Assembly (NCBI RefSeq): GCF_039533965.1
Contig: NZ_BAAAUN010000001.1
Location: 1,834,950 to 1,898,949, forward strand
Source of the DNA: Microbacterium luteolum
GTDB lineage: Bacteria > Actinomycetota > Actinomycetes > Actinomycetales > Microbacteriaceae
Length of the DNA: 64,000 bases
Direction of reading: 5' to 3'
Made by a program: the position numbers and the translations under genes. Below the pieces are notes generated by a model. It had not been told where the DNA came from. It was given only the letters and a program-made list of their open reading frames with translations, and searched no databases. This document shows, piece by piece, positions 41,735 through 50,177 of the stretch; the stretch's first letter is position 1, and each line of letters begins with the position of its first letter.

Positions 41735-42595
41735 CTACTTCACGGCCCCGCCGGTCGCGCCGGCGGCGATGTACCGCTGCGCGATGACGAGCAGCACGAT
41801 CGCGGGGATCGAGGAGAGCACCGCGGTCGCCATGACCGCGCTCCAGTTCGCGACCTGCGTGCCGAGGTACTGGTAGATGCCGAGGGTGACCGGGGTGATG
41901 TCGTCGGTGGTCGTGAGAGTCAGCGCGAAGAGGAAGTCGCTCCACGAGAACAGGAACGCGAAGAGCCCTGCGGTGATCAGCGAGTTCTTCGCGACCGGCA
42001 GCACGATCGACCAGAACGCACGAACGTGCCCGGCGCCGTCCACGCGCGCCGCCTCGATGATCGAGGGCGGCACGCTCATCATGAAGGCCCGGAGGATCAT
42101 GATCGAGAACGGGATGGCGTGAGTGGCGTCGGCGAGGATGAGCCCGGGGATCGAATTGAGCATGCCGAGGTCGTTGTAGGCCGCGTAGAGGGCATTCGCG
42201 ATGACGACCCCGGGGATCATCTGCGCGATCAGCACCGCGAGCAGCGCGACGTTGATCCAGCGATAGCGGAACTGCGCGAGCGCGTACGCGGCCGGGGCAG
42301 CGATCGCGAGGCTGAAGACGACCGTGCCCACTGAGATGACGAGGCTCGTGACGAGGTTCGGCCCCTGGTCGGCGAACGCCTTCTCATACCCCGCGAAGCT
42401 GGGGTTCAGGGGAAGGAGCGACGCGGTGAGGGTGTTGCCCGACGGCTGCAGCGAGGCGTTGAACATCCAGTAGACGGGGAACAGCATGATCGCGAGGAAC
42501 GCGACGCCGAGCGCGGTGAAGAGGATGTCGCGCCCGGAGCGACGCGTCGCCCGCCGTTTCGCGGCGCCGTCGGTGACGATGGCCATGGTGGTCAT
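41735..42595 (-). CDS. Carbohydrate ABC importer permease, MalG type
   Basis: A 286-residue permease: first helix near residues 24-45, EAA loop SIIEAARVDGAGHVRAFWSI, and a C-terminal AAGATGGAVK. AGGAAGG lies about 7 bases before the ATG at 42595. It pairs with the MalF-type permease 12 bp upstream and the binding protein at 43615-44832. Confidence 0.92.
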   Translation of the reverse strand: MTTMAIVTDGAAKRRATRRSGRDILFTALGVAFLAIMLFPVYWMFNASLQPSGNTLTASLLPLNPSFAGYEKAFADQGPNLVTSLVISVGTVVFSLAIAAPAAYALAQFRYRWINVALLAVLIAQMIPGVVIANALYAAYNDLGMLNSIPGLILADATHAIPFSIMILRAFMMSVPPSIIEAARVDGAGHVRAFWSIVLPVAKNSLITAGLFAFLFSWSDFLFALTLTTTDDITPVTLGIYQYLGTQVANWSAVMATAVLSSIPAIVLLVIAQRYIAAGATGGAVK

Positions 42596-42607
42596 TGCTC
42601 TGCCTTC

Positions 42608-43552
42608 CTACTCGTCCACCTGTTTGCGGTTCCCGCGGAGGTAGAAGATCGCGAACACCAGCGAGATGAGGATGAGGATGTTGCTGAACGCGGCGCCGAC
42701 GCCGAACTCGAAGTCGACGAACGACGACTGATAGGAGCGGATCGCGATCGTCTGCGTCGCGTTCGCCGGCCCGCCGTTGGTCAACCCCAGGATGATGTCG
42801 ATCACCTTGAGCGTGTAGACCACGCCGAGCACCAGCACCACGTTGATCACGGGGCGGAGGTTGGGCAGCGTGATGTGCCAGAACGACTTCCAGCCGGTCG
42901 CCCCGTCGAGGGCTGCCGCCTCGTAGAGCTCCTCCGGGATGTCCTGGAGACCGCCGTACAGGATGGTCACGTTGAACGGGATGCCGATCCAGATGTTCAC
43001 GAGGATGACGGCGATCAGCGCCACATCCGGACTGTTCAGCCAGGGAACCGCCCCGAGCCCGACCGAGGCGAGGAACTCGTTGAGGATGCCGCTGTCCTGG
43101 TCGAGGATGGATCGCCAGGTCGCGCTCGAGACGATGAGCGGAAGCAGCCATGGCAGCAGGAGCATCGCGCGGAGGAACCCGCTGAGCGGGAACCGCCTCC
43201 GGAAGAACACGGCGAGCGCGAGCCCGATCACGAACTGTCCGGCGATGGAGCCGACCGTGAAGAGCGCCGTGTTCAGCATCGCGGGCCAGAACAGCCCGCT
43301 GTTCACGACAGTCGCGTAGTTCTCCCAGCCCACCCACGGCGCCTCGCCGGTGAAGAAGGTCTTCGTCGTGTACTCCTGGAAGCTCATCACCAGGTTCTTC
43401 ACGACCGGATAGCCGAAGAAGAGCAGGATGTAGAGCGCGGCCGGCGCGAGGAACATCGCCTTGACCACGCCCTCCCGCCGGAATCGGCTGGTCGGTCGGG
43501 CCGTGGGCGTGCGCTGTGCGCTCACCGCGGGTGCTGTCGCTGTCGTCGTCAT
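42608..43552 (-). CDS. Carbohydrate ABC importer permease, MalF/UgpA type
   Basis: A 314-residue permease with a 30-residue polar N-terminus, six helices and EAA loop EELYEAAALDGATGWKSFWHI. ATG 43552 is preceded by GTG, and GGAGGG lies 8-11 bases upstream of the pair, so either codon may start. A strong hairpin lies between it and the binding-protein gene. Confidence 0.92.
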   Translation of the reverse strand: MTTTATAPAVSAQRTPTARPTSRFRREGVVKAMFLAPAALYILLFFGYPVVKNLVMSFQEYTTKTFFTGEAPWVGWENYATVVNSGLFWPAMLNTALFTVGSIAGQFVIGLALAVFFRRRFPLSGFLRAMLLLPWLLPLIVSSATWRSILDQDSGILNEFLASVGLGAVPWLNSPDVALIAVILVNIWIGIPFNVTILYGGLQDIPEELYEAAALDGATGWKSFWHITLPNLRPVINVVLVLGVVYTLKVIDIILGLTNGGPANATQTIAIRSYQSSFVDFEFGVGAAFSNILILISLVFAIFYLRGNRKQVDE

Positions 43553-43570
43553 CACGTCGATTCCCTCCTC

Positions 43571-43597
43571 GGTGCCCCGCGATCGCCGCGGGGCACC
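43571..43597 (-). terminator. Attenuating hairpin between binding-protein and permease genes
   Basis: GGTGCCCCGCG (43571-43581) and CGCGGGGCACC (43587-43597) form a perfect 11-bp stem with a 5-base loop, 18 bp after the binding-protein stop at 43615. Confidence 0.75.
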
Positions 43598-43614
43598 ATC
43601 GGATGCCGATCGGG

Positions 43615-44832
43615 TCAGCCCTTGGCCGCCTGCTCGAAGGCCTCGTCCGGGGTGGCCTTGCCGGTGAGAGCGAGCTGGATCGCGTTGTAGATCACGGTCG
43701 CCTGCTCCGGCCAGTCCTCGCCGAGCTCGCCCGTGCGCGAACGCGCGTTGACGACCTGCTCGGCGAAGGCCTCCATCGACGGCACCTTCTCGACGTACTC
43801 CGGGATCAGGTCGGTCCTGGTCGGGACCGTGAACCGCGACTCCGCCGCCTGCAGCTCGATGTCGTCGCCGGACATGCACTCCACGAACTCCGCCGCCTTG
43901 GCCTGCTTCGCCTTGTCACCGGTCTGCGGCACGGTCCACACCTCGCCGCCGAGCGGTGCGACGGGCGTCTGTCCGACCTTGTTCACCGGCACCTGGACCG
44001 AAGCCCAGTTCACGTCGGTCTCGTTCAAGGCGGGGATGTTCCAGGGGCCGTTCACCATCATCGCGGCCTTGCCGGCGACGAACTGGTCCTTCACGTCGCC
44101 CTGGCTCCAGTTGATGACGCTCTCGGAGGCGGATCCGCTGCCGACGAGGTCGACCCAGAGCTGCAGCGCCTCGGCGTTCTCCGGGGTCTGCAGATCGGTC
44201 TCGTCTCCGCCGTTGGTCCACATGAACGGGAGGAACTGCCAGCTGCCCTCGTACGTCGCGATCGCCGAGAAGGCGATGCCGTACTGGTCGCCGGAGGTCA
44301 GCACCGCAGCGGTCTCCTTCAGCTCGTCCCAGGTCGTGGGCGGCTGGAGGCCGGCCTGCTCGAAGAGGTCGACGTTGTAGAACAGGCCGAGGGTGTTCAC
44401 GACGGGCGCGAGGCCGTACACCTCGCCGTCGTAGGTCGCGGCATCCAGGATCCCCTGGGCGAAGCCCGAGGTGTCGACGTCGAAGTCGCTCAGCGGCGCG
44501 AGCCCGCCGGTCGCGGCGATCTCCTGCACATCGGGGTTGTCGAGCATCAGCACGTCGGGGAGCGTCTTGGACGAGGAGCGCTGGAGCACCTTCTGGATGA
44601 GGTCCTTGCCCGGCACCGACTCGCGCTCGATGGTCACGTCGATGTCGGCGGCGCACTGGTCGAGCAGGTCCTGCACCAGCGTCTTGTCCGGCTCGTTGTT
44701 GTAGTAGTCGAGGATCGTGAGGGTGTCGGGGTCGCCGCTGGATGCGGAGCCTCCCCCGCCGCAGCCGGCCAGGGCGAGCGGCAGGACGGCGGCCCCCGCC
44801 ACCAGGGTGATCAGTGTCTTGCGTGTGCGCAT
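43615..44832 (-). CDS. Sugar ABC transporter solute-binding lipoprotein
   Basis: A 405-residue family-1 binding protein with lipobox LAGC (Cys24) followed by a glycine/serine linker. LTILDYYNNEPDKTLVQDLLDQ opens the mature fold; the SWQFLPFMWTNGGDE loop carries aromatic ligand-contact residues typical of oligosaccharide-binding proteins. It is the second gene of the LacI-controlled operon, 34 bp after the oxidoreductase gene at 44867-46060. The ligand is unknown. Confidence 0.92.
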   Translation of the reverse strand: MRTRKTLITLVAGAAVLPLALAGCGGGGSASSGDPDTLTILDYYNNEPDKTLVQDLLDQCAADIDVTIERESVPGKDLIQKVLQRSSSKTLPDVLMLDNPDVQEIAATGGLAPLSDFDVDTSGFAQGILDAATYDGEVYGLAPVVNTLGLFYNVDLFEQAGLQPPTTWDELKETAAVLTSGDQYGIAFSAIATYEGSWQFLPFMWTNGGDETDLQTPENAEALQLWVDLVGSGSASESVINWSQGDVKDQFVAGKAAMMVNGPWNIPALNETDVNWASVQVPVNKVGQTPVAPLGGEVWTVPQTGDKAKQAKAAEFVECMSGDDIELQAAESRFTVPTRTDLIPEYVEKVPSMEAFAEQVVNARSRTGELGEDWPEQATVIYNAIQLALTGKATPDEAFEQAAKG

Positions 44833-44866
44833 CGTCTACTCCTTCGTGTGTGATGCAGGATGTGAT

Positions 44867-46060
44867 TCAGGGTCGATCCGCGTCGACCGGCGTCCAGCCG
44901 GCGTCGGCTGCTGCGCTGCGCTCGACGGCGTCGAGCACCCGCTGCACGTAGAGGCCGTCCTCGAAGGAGGGCTCCGGCGTGCGTTCTTCCGCGATCGCAC
45001 GCACGAAGTCGGCGACCTCGTGCACGAACGCGTGGTCGTAGCCGAGTCCGTGGCCGGCCGGCCACCAGGCACCGGCGTACGGATGCGACGGCTCCGTCAC
45101 GTGGATCCGACGGAACCCCGCCTCCGACGCATCGACGGTGTGGTCGTGGAACCACAGCTCGTCGGCGCTCTCGAAATCAAAGGAGACGGAGCCGAGCGAG
45201 CCGTTGACCTCGAGGCGCATCGCGTTCTTGCGTCCCGCCGCGAAGCGCGTCGCCTCGAAGGTCGCGAGGGCGCCGCCGTCGGTGCGGCCGATGAACACGG
45301 CGGCGTCATCGACGGTGACCGGGCCGTATCCGCTGCCGGCCGTCGCGGCGAGCGCACCCGTCGCGGCCGGTAGCGGGCGCTCTCTGACGAACGTCTCGGT
45401 GAGTGCGCTCACCCCGGTGAGCCGCTGGCCGGTGACGAAGACGGCCGCATCCACGATGTGCGCTCCGATGTCACCGAGCGCGCCGGAGCCGGCGCGCTCG
45501 CGATCGAGGCGCCACACCAGCGGGAAGTCCTCCGCGACGATCCAGTCCTGCAGGTACTGAGCACGGATGTGGCGGATCGTCCCGAGGCGACCGGCGCCGA
45601 CCAGCGCCCTGGCGTGGGCGAGCGCCGGCACGAAGCGGTAGCTGTACCCGACCATCGACTGGATCCCGCGCTCGCGCGCCGACTGTGCGGCCGCGACCAT
45701 CGATTCGGCTTCGGCGAGCGAGTTGGACAGCGGCTTCTCGCACAGCACGTGCTTGCCGGCCGCGAGCGCCTCCTCCGCGATGACCGCATGCAGGTCGCCC
45801 GGCACGCAGACGTCGATGACGTCGACGCGCGGATCGTCGAGGAGGCTGCGCCAATCGGTGGACGACCGGGCGATGTCGTTCCGCGCGGCGAACGCGGCGG
45901 TCCGCTCCGAATCCTGACCCGCGACGGCGAGGACCCGAGGGGTGAGCGCGAGGTCGAACGCCCGCGATGCCAGGGTCCAGGCCTGTGAGTGCACGCGGCC
46001 CATGAACGACGTTCCGACGAGACCTACGCCGAGCTCACGGCCGTCAGACATCTCTGTCAT
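44867..46060 (-). CDS. Gfo/Idh/MocA-family oxidoreductase, first gene of its operon
   Basis: A 397-residue enzyme with VGTSFMGRVH (14-23) at the NAD site, CEKPLSN near 106 and the GDIGAHIVDAAVFVTGQ helix with the family His. The late HPYAGAWWPAGHGLGYDHAFVHEVADFV segment is typical of the long-form members. ATG 46060 is chosen because AGGAG lies 5 bases upstream; two GTG codons before it are less well placed. A TTGACA-17-CATACT promoter and a LacI-type operator lie in front. It opens the six-gene operon that ends at 39807. Confidence 0.88.
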   Translation of the reverse strand: MTEMSDGRELGVGLVGTSFMGRVHSQAWTLASRAFDLALTPRVLAVAGQDSERTAAFAARNDIARSSTDWRSLLDDPRVDVIDVCVPGDLHAVIAEEALAAGKHVLCEKPLSNSLAEAESMVAAAQSARERGIQSMVGYSYRFVPALAHARALVGAGRLGTIRHIRAQYLQDWIVAEDFPLVWRLDRERAGSGALGDIGAHIVDAAVFVTGQRLTGVSALTETFVRERPLPAATGALAATAGSGYGPVTVDDAAVFIGRTDGGALATFEATRFAAGRKNAMRLEVNGSLGSVSFDFESADELWFHDHTVDASEAGFRRIHVTEPSHPYAGAWWPAGHGLGYDHAFVHEVADFVRAIAEERTPEPSFEDGLYVQRVLDAVERSAAADAGWTPVDADRP

Positions 46061-46093
46061 CACCACTCCTGTTCGTCATCGCACCAGAGTTTC

Positions 46094-46109
46094 GGTTAAG
46101 CGTTTAAAC
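46094..46109. promoter_or_regulatory. LacI-type operator before the Gfo/ThuA operon
   Basis: GGTTAAGCGTTTAAAC, a palindrome with one mismatch pair around the central CG, as in LacI-family sites. It begins about 14 bp downstream of the -10 box of the minus-strand promoter, so it covers the first transcribed bases. Confidence 0.75.
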
Positions 46110-46122
46110 TCACCGTTGTCCG

Positions 46123-46151
46123 AGTATGCAGACATATGTTGGACTTGTCAA
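46123..46151 (-). promoter_or_regulatory. Promoter of the Gfo/ThuA operon
   Basis: On the minus strand TTGACA (46146-46151), 17-bp spacer, CATACT (46123-46128). The -35 is a perfect consensus and the spacing is ideal. Confidence 0.75.
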
Positions 46152-46219
46152 CATATTCATCAGCGATGATGGACGCACCCGTAACCCCGCGGGATCGCCT
46201 CGCCCCGAGAGGATCGACC

Positions 46220-47242
46220 ATGGTCACCATGCACGACGTCGCCGCCCGAGCGAACGTCTCGGTGGCGACGGTCTCGTTCGTCGTGAACGGCACCAAGCCG
46301 ATCTCGCCTGCCACGACGTCGCGCGTCGAGCAGGCGATGCGGGAGCTCGGCTACCGTCGCAATCCGGTCGGAGCCGCCCTCGCCCGCGGCCGCACCAAGA
46401 TCATCGGGATGCTGTACCCCGCGCTGCAGCGCCCGCTGAGCGGCACCGTCGGAGGGTTCTTCACCAGCGCCGCTGTCCGCGCGCAGGAGCGCGGCTACCA
46501 GCTCGTGCTGTGGCCGATCAGCAACGAGTCCGACGAGGCGATGGCGCTGGCCGACACCGGGCTGGTCGACGGCGTGCTGCTGATGGAGGTGCAGCTGAAC
46601 GACAATCGCGTGCCGGCATTGGTCCAGGGCCGCACCCCGTTCGCCCTCATCGGACGCACCGCGGACCCCGAAGGGCTCGCGTACGTCGACGTCGACTTCG
46701 GCGCCACCGTGACGACCGCGGTCGAGACGCTCGTCGCCCTCGGACACCGCGATTTCTGCCTGGTCACGGGCGGCTCCCGCGCCGGTCGATTCGAGGAGCA
46801 CGGTCCCGCCGAGCGTTCGCGTGCCGCGTTCCTCGCCGATATTGAGGCCGCAGGACTGACCGGCGCCGTGCGCTACTGCCTCGAGGACTCGCGCGAGGGC
46901 AGGGCGTTCGGACGCGCGTTCCGCGACGAGCACCCCGACGTGACGGCCATGCTGCTGCTGAACGAGCACGCGGCGCCGGGAATCGTGATCGGTCTGCGCG
47001 AGGCCGGCGTGCGCGTGCCCGAGGACCTCTCGATCATCTCGTTGGGTTCCTCGGCCCACATGGCGAACATGGTCGACCCCGCCCTGACGTTCCTCCGCTC
47101 ACCGGCCGACGAGCTGGGGCGCCTCGGCGTCGACACCATCATCGACCGGATCGAGAATCCCGACGCGGGGCTGCCCGCCGTGCTCATCCCGTGCGAGATG
47201 GTGCCGGGCGGCTCCATCGCCGAGGCCCCGGGCCGCGCCTAG
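46220..47242 (+). CDS. LacI-family transcriptional regulator
   Basis: A 340-residue LacI protein. The headpiece is VTMHDVAARANVSVATVSFVVNGTKPI with the hinge NPVGAALARGRTK, followed by a type-1 periplasmic-binding-like effector domain (IIGMLYPALQRPLSG, then SIISLGSSAHMANMVDPALTFL). I chose ATG 46220 because GAGAGGA is 7 bases upstream and the headpiece starts there; the frame is open from 46136. It is divergent from the Gfo/ThuA operon and should repress it at 46094-46109. Its stop overlaps that of the enolase gene (CTAG shared). Confidence 0.9.
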   Translation: MVTMHDVAARANVSVATVSFVVNGTKPISPATTSRVEQAMRELGYRRNPVGAALARGRTKIIGMLYPALQRPLSGTVGGFFTSAAVRAQERGYQLVLWPISNESDEAMALADTGLVDGVLLMEVQLNDNRVPALVQGRTPFALIGRTADPEGLAYVDVDFGATVTTAVETLVALGHRDFCLVTGGSRAGRFEEHGPAERSRAAFLADIEAAGLTGAVRYCLEDSREGRAFGRAFRDEHPDVTAMLLLNEHAAPGIVIGLREAGVRVPEDLSIISLGSSAHMANMVDPALTFLRSPADELGRLGVDTIIDRIENPDAGLPAVLIPCEMVPGGSIAEAPGRA

Positions 47243-48315
47243 GCGACGGCGGGCACGATGAGGTCGAGCCCGAGCCCCGGAGCCGAGGACACCGTCGCCC
47301 AGGCGCCCTCGATGCGCACGGGCGAGGGCGCGGCCAGGATGCCGAGTGCGTCGAATCCGGCATCCTCCACGTCCTCGACCCAGGTCGCACGCGGAAGCGT
47401 CACGGCGAGCTGCGCCGAGAGATCGGGCAGGAGGTGCGGAGCGAGCGTGACGCCGCGCTCCTCGGCCAGGCCGGCGATCTCGAGGAAGGGAGTGATCCCT
47501 CCTACGCGGATGACATTCGGCTGGACGACCGCGGCGAATCCCGCGTCGAGCGCCTCCCGGAAGCGGTGCACGGTGTGCAGGTTCTCACCGAGGGCGATCG
47601 GCGTCGTGATGCGCCGGGCCAGCTCGCGGTAGCCGGCGGTGTCGTCGGAGCGCAGCGGCTCCTCGATCCAGGTGAGATCGAAGGGGGCGAGTGCACTCAT
47701 GGCGCGCGTGGCCCGATCGACATCCCACCGCTGATTCGCGTCGATCATGAGCTGCCGGTCGGCACCCAGGATCTCCCGCACGAGCGCGACCCGCGCCACG
47801 TCCTCACCGAGGTCCGGCCGCCCGACCTTGATCTTCACCGCCCGGATGCCGCGCTCGACCCACCGCTCGACCTGTGCGGCGAGCTCGGCCTCCGTGTAGT
47901 GCAGATTGACGCCCGAGCCGTAGACCGGAAGCCGCTCCTGCGTGCGGCCGAGCAGGTCGGGCACGCCGACCCCGCGTGAACGCGCGCGCAGGTCCCAGAG
48001 CGCGAGGTCGAGGCCTGCCATGGCGATCGTGGTGATTCCGCCTCCACCGGCCTCGTGGAGATGAGCCCACAGCGCGGGCCACAGCACTGTCGGGTCGCTG
48101 TCGCGACCGAGCGCGAAGCGGCGGATGTCGTCCTCCAGAAGCGCGGCGACCGCACGGGCTCCGATCGTCGGCGTCCAGGAGAATCCGCTCCCCACGCCTC
48201 CGTCGCGATCCTCCACGTCGACGCGCACGAGATGCAGGTCGGGGGCCTCCGGCACCCAGGGCCGCGGCATCCGCACCGACAGGGGCCGGACGTCGATCCG
48301 GATGATCTCGCTCAT
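47239..48315 (-). CDS. Enolase-superfamily enzyme, mandelate racemase/muconate lactonising group
   Basis: A 358-residue protein with Mg ligands Asp192 (MIDANQRW), Glu218 (TWIEEPL) and Glu244 (ALGENLH), the KxK pair Lys161/Lys163 (VKIKVG) and His294 (APHLLPD). KxK plus a C-terminal His allows 1,1- or 1,2-proton chemistry. In oxidative uronate breakdown an enolase-superfamily cycloisomerase opens galactaro-1,4-lactone; the upstream SDR and KdgD-like genes fit that route, but a sugar-acid dehydratase is equally possible. The ATG overlaps the kdgD-like stop (ATGA). Last gene of the operon. Confidence 0.82.
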   Translation of the reverse strand: MSEIIRIDVRPLSVRMPRPWVPEAPDLHLVRVDVEDRDGGVGSGFSWTPTIGARAVAALLEDDIRRFALGRDSDPTVLWPALWAHLHEAGGGGITTIAMAGLDLALWDLRARSRGVGVPDLLGRTQERLPVYGSGVNLHYTEAELAAQVERWVERGIRAVKIKVGRPDLGEDVARVALVREILGADRQLMIDANQRWDVDRATRAMSALAPFDLTWIEEPLRSDDTAGYRELARRITTPIALGENLHTVHRFREALDAGFAAVVQPNVIRVGGITPFLEIAGLAEERGVTLAPHLLPDLSAQLAVTLPRATWVEDVEDAGFDALGILAAPSPVRIEGAWATVSSAPGLGLDLIVPAVA

Positions 48316-49229
48316 GAGCCGCCGAGCATCCGCTCGCCGGCGTCGAGGATCCGGCGCAGCTCCTCCGAGTGGGCATCACCCGGGTCGGTCAGCGGGGGAC
48401 GGACGCCGCCGACCGGGGCTCCGCTCAAGCGCAGCCCCGCCTTGATCAGCGCGACCGCGTAGCCCGGCGTCGTGTCGCGGAGGGCGACGAGCGGATGGTA
48501 GAACCCTTCGAGCAGACGATCGCACGCGGCGCTGTCGCCGTCGACGTACGCGCGGTAGAAGGCCGAGGCGATCCGCGGCGCCATGGCAAAGACGGCGGAG
48601 GAGTAGAGCGGGATTCCGATCGCGCGGTACGCCGCCTGGCTGGCCTCGGCGGTGAGCAGGCCGTTGAAGAACTGCACGTCGTCGCGCACGCGGCGCGCCG
48701 CGAGGACGATCGCCTGGGCGAGGGCCACGTCTCCGATCCCGTCTTTGAACCCCACGATCGTGGGCTGCTCGGCCAGCAGGCGCGCGAACGTCTCGGCGGT
48801 GAAGCGCGCGCTGCCGCGGTGGTAGACGACGACCGGGAGGGTCGACGCCTCCGCGACCGCGCTCACATAGCGGACCAGCCCCTCCTGCGAGCTGCCGACG
48901 AGATACGGCGGAAGCAGCAGGATGCCGTCGGCCCCCATCCCGGCCAGCTCGCGGACCGACGCGATCGCCTGCCCGACCGGTCCGCCGACGCCGGCGACCA
49001 CCGGGACGCGCCCCGCGACCGTGTCGATCGCGACCCGCACGACGCTGAGGGATTCCGTGGCGGAGAGGGCATGGAACTCGCCGGTGCCGCAGGCGGGGAA
49101 CACTCCGCCGGGTCCGTGCTCCATCCCTTCGGCGAGCACCCGCGCCGTGGTCGCGAGATCCACCTCGCCGTCGGCGTCGAAGGCCGTGACCGGGAAGTAG
49201 AGGGGGCCATCGCGGAATGCGAGTGTCAT
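48312..49229 (-). CDS. 5-dehydro-4-deoxyglucarate dehydratase, KdgD-like
   Basis: A 305-residue class I aldolase-fold protein of the DapA/NAL family. CGTGEFHAL (47-55) is the KdgD-type version of the dicarboxylate loop, Tyr136 in VVVYHRG and Lys162 in IVGFKDGIGD are the catalytic pair, and Lys162 forms the Schiff base. KdgD dehydrates and decarboxylates 5-keto-4-deoxy-glucarate to alpha-ketoglutarate semialdehyde. ATG 49229 has GGAAGGAC upstream; its start overlaps the SDR gene stop. The semialdehyde dehydrogenase needed next is not in the window. Confidence 0.85.
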   Translation of the reverse strand: MTLAFRDGPLYFPVTAFDADGEVDLATTARVLAEGMEHGPGGVFPACGTGEFHALSATESLSVVRVAIDTVAGRVPVVAGVGGPVGQAIASVRELAGMGADGILLLPPYLVGSSQEGLVRYVSAVAEASTLPVVVYHRGSARFTAETFARLLAEQPTIVGFKDGIGDVALAQAIVLAARRVRDDVQFFNGLLTAEASQAAYRAIGIPLYSSAVFAMAPRIASAFYRAYVDGDSAACDRLLEGFYHPLVALRDTTPGYAVALIKAGLRLSGAPVGGVRPPLTDPGDAHSEELRRILDAGERMLGGS

Positions 49230-50146
49230 CGGGAGGTCCTTCCGTCGGGAGCGGATGTGGATGCGGCGAGAGCCGCGAGAGCATCGGGGTGGAGTTCGGT
49301 GCGCCAGGAGCGTCGCGGGACCCAACCCGTGTCGCGCGTCGCTGCCGTGTTGTCGAAGGCGCTGGAGGTTCCGCGCAGCGCAGGGGCCGCGTCGCGCGTG
49401 CCGGGGTGGAAGCGTGGCAGCAGCTCGTCGAGCGGGTCGACGGCCAGGGCATCCGCCGCGCCGACGAAGTAGCGGGCCCCACTCGGTGCGGCATCCGCCG
49501 CGAGCCAGGCGTCGATGAAGACGCCGACGTCGCGGGCGTCGACGTAGTTGAACAGCGAGACGGCGGCGAGCGCCGGGTCCCGCAGCCGGTCGAGGACCGT
49601 GTGCCCCTGCTGGGTGGGAGCCCCGTCCCACTCCTCGGGCGTGATGACGTAACAGGGGCGGAAAGAGGCGAGACGCACGGACGGTGCGGAGCGGGCGAAC
49701 GCGGCGACCGTCTCCTCCACGCACACCTTCGACAGGGCGTAGGCGTTCGCGGGGGCCGTGGGAGCCGACTCGTCGAGCGGCAGCCGCTCCGGGGTCCAAT
49801 CCGGGGTGCCGTAGCCGAGCACCGTCGGACTCGATGCGACGAGGATCCGCGTGACGCCGGCGGCGACGGCGGCCTCGATGGCGGTGAAGGCCATGCCCGT
49901 GTTCACGGTGAAGATGTCCCGCTCTGGCGCGCTGAACGGCACCGCAATCGCGGCGAGGTGGACGAGCGCCTGCGGTGCGATGCCGCGCAGCAGGTCGGCT
50001 GTCGCCTCCGCATCGGTCAGGTCGATCTGCGTGATCTCCTCGCCCGGGGCACGGTCGAGACGCTGCACCTCGTGTCCCGCGGCGACGAGCACGTCGACGA
50101 CCGCGCGCCCCACGCGTCCCGATGCGCCGGTGACTGCTACTCGCAT
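49226..50146 (-). CDS. Extended SDR, candidate uronate or sugar dehydrogenase
   Basis: A 306-residue NAD(P)-dependent short-chain dehydrogenase with GASGRVG (7-13), the active-site pair Tyr136/Lys140 in NAYALSK and the substrate-side Ser in VASSPTVLGYG. Uronate dehydrogenases share the ASSxxxxG and YxxSK pattern, and the next two genes fit the steps after uronate oxidation, so oxidation of galacturonate or glucuronate to the aldarolactone is plausible. A nucleotide-sugar epimerase-like role cannot be excluded. GGGGGAGGAGAG precedes the ATG. Confidence 0.78.
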   Translation of the reverse strand: MRVAVTGASGRVGRAVVDVLVAAGHEVQRLDRAPGEEITQIDLTDAEATADLLRGIAPQALVHLAAIAVPFSAPERDIFTVNTGMAFTAIEAAVAAGVTRILVASSPTVLGYGTPDWTPERLPLDESAPTAPANAYALSKVCVEETVAAFARSAPSVRLASFRPCYVITPEEWDGAPTQQGHTVLDRLRDPALAAVSLFNYVDARDVGVFIDAWLAADAAPSGARYFVGAADALAVDPLDELLPRFHPGTRDAAPALRGTSSAFDNTAATRDTGWVPRRSWRTELHPDALAALAASTSAPDGRTSR

Positions 50147-50177
50147 GTCTCTCCTCCCCCGTGATTCTGCTTCCGCA

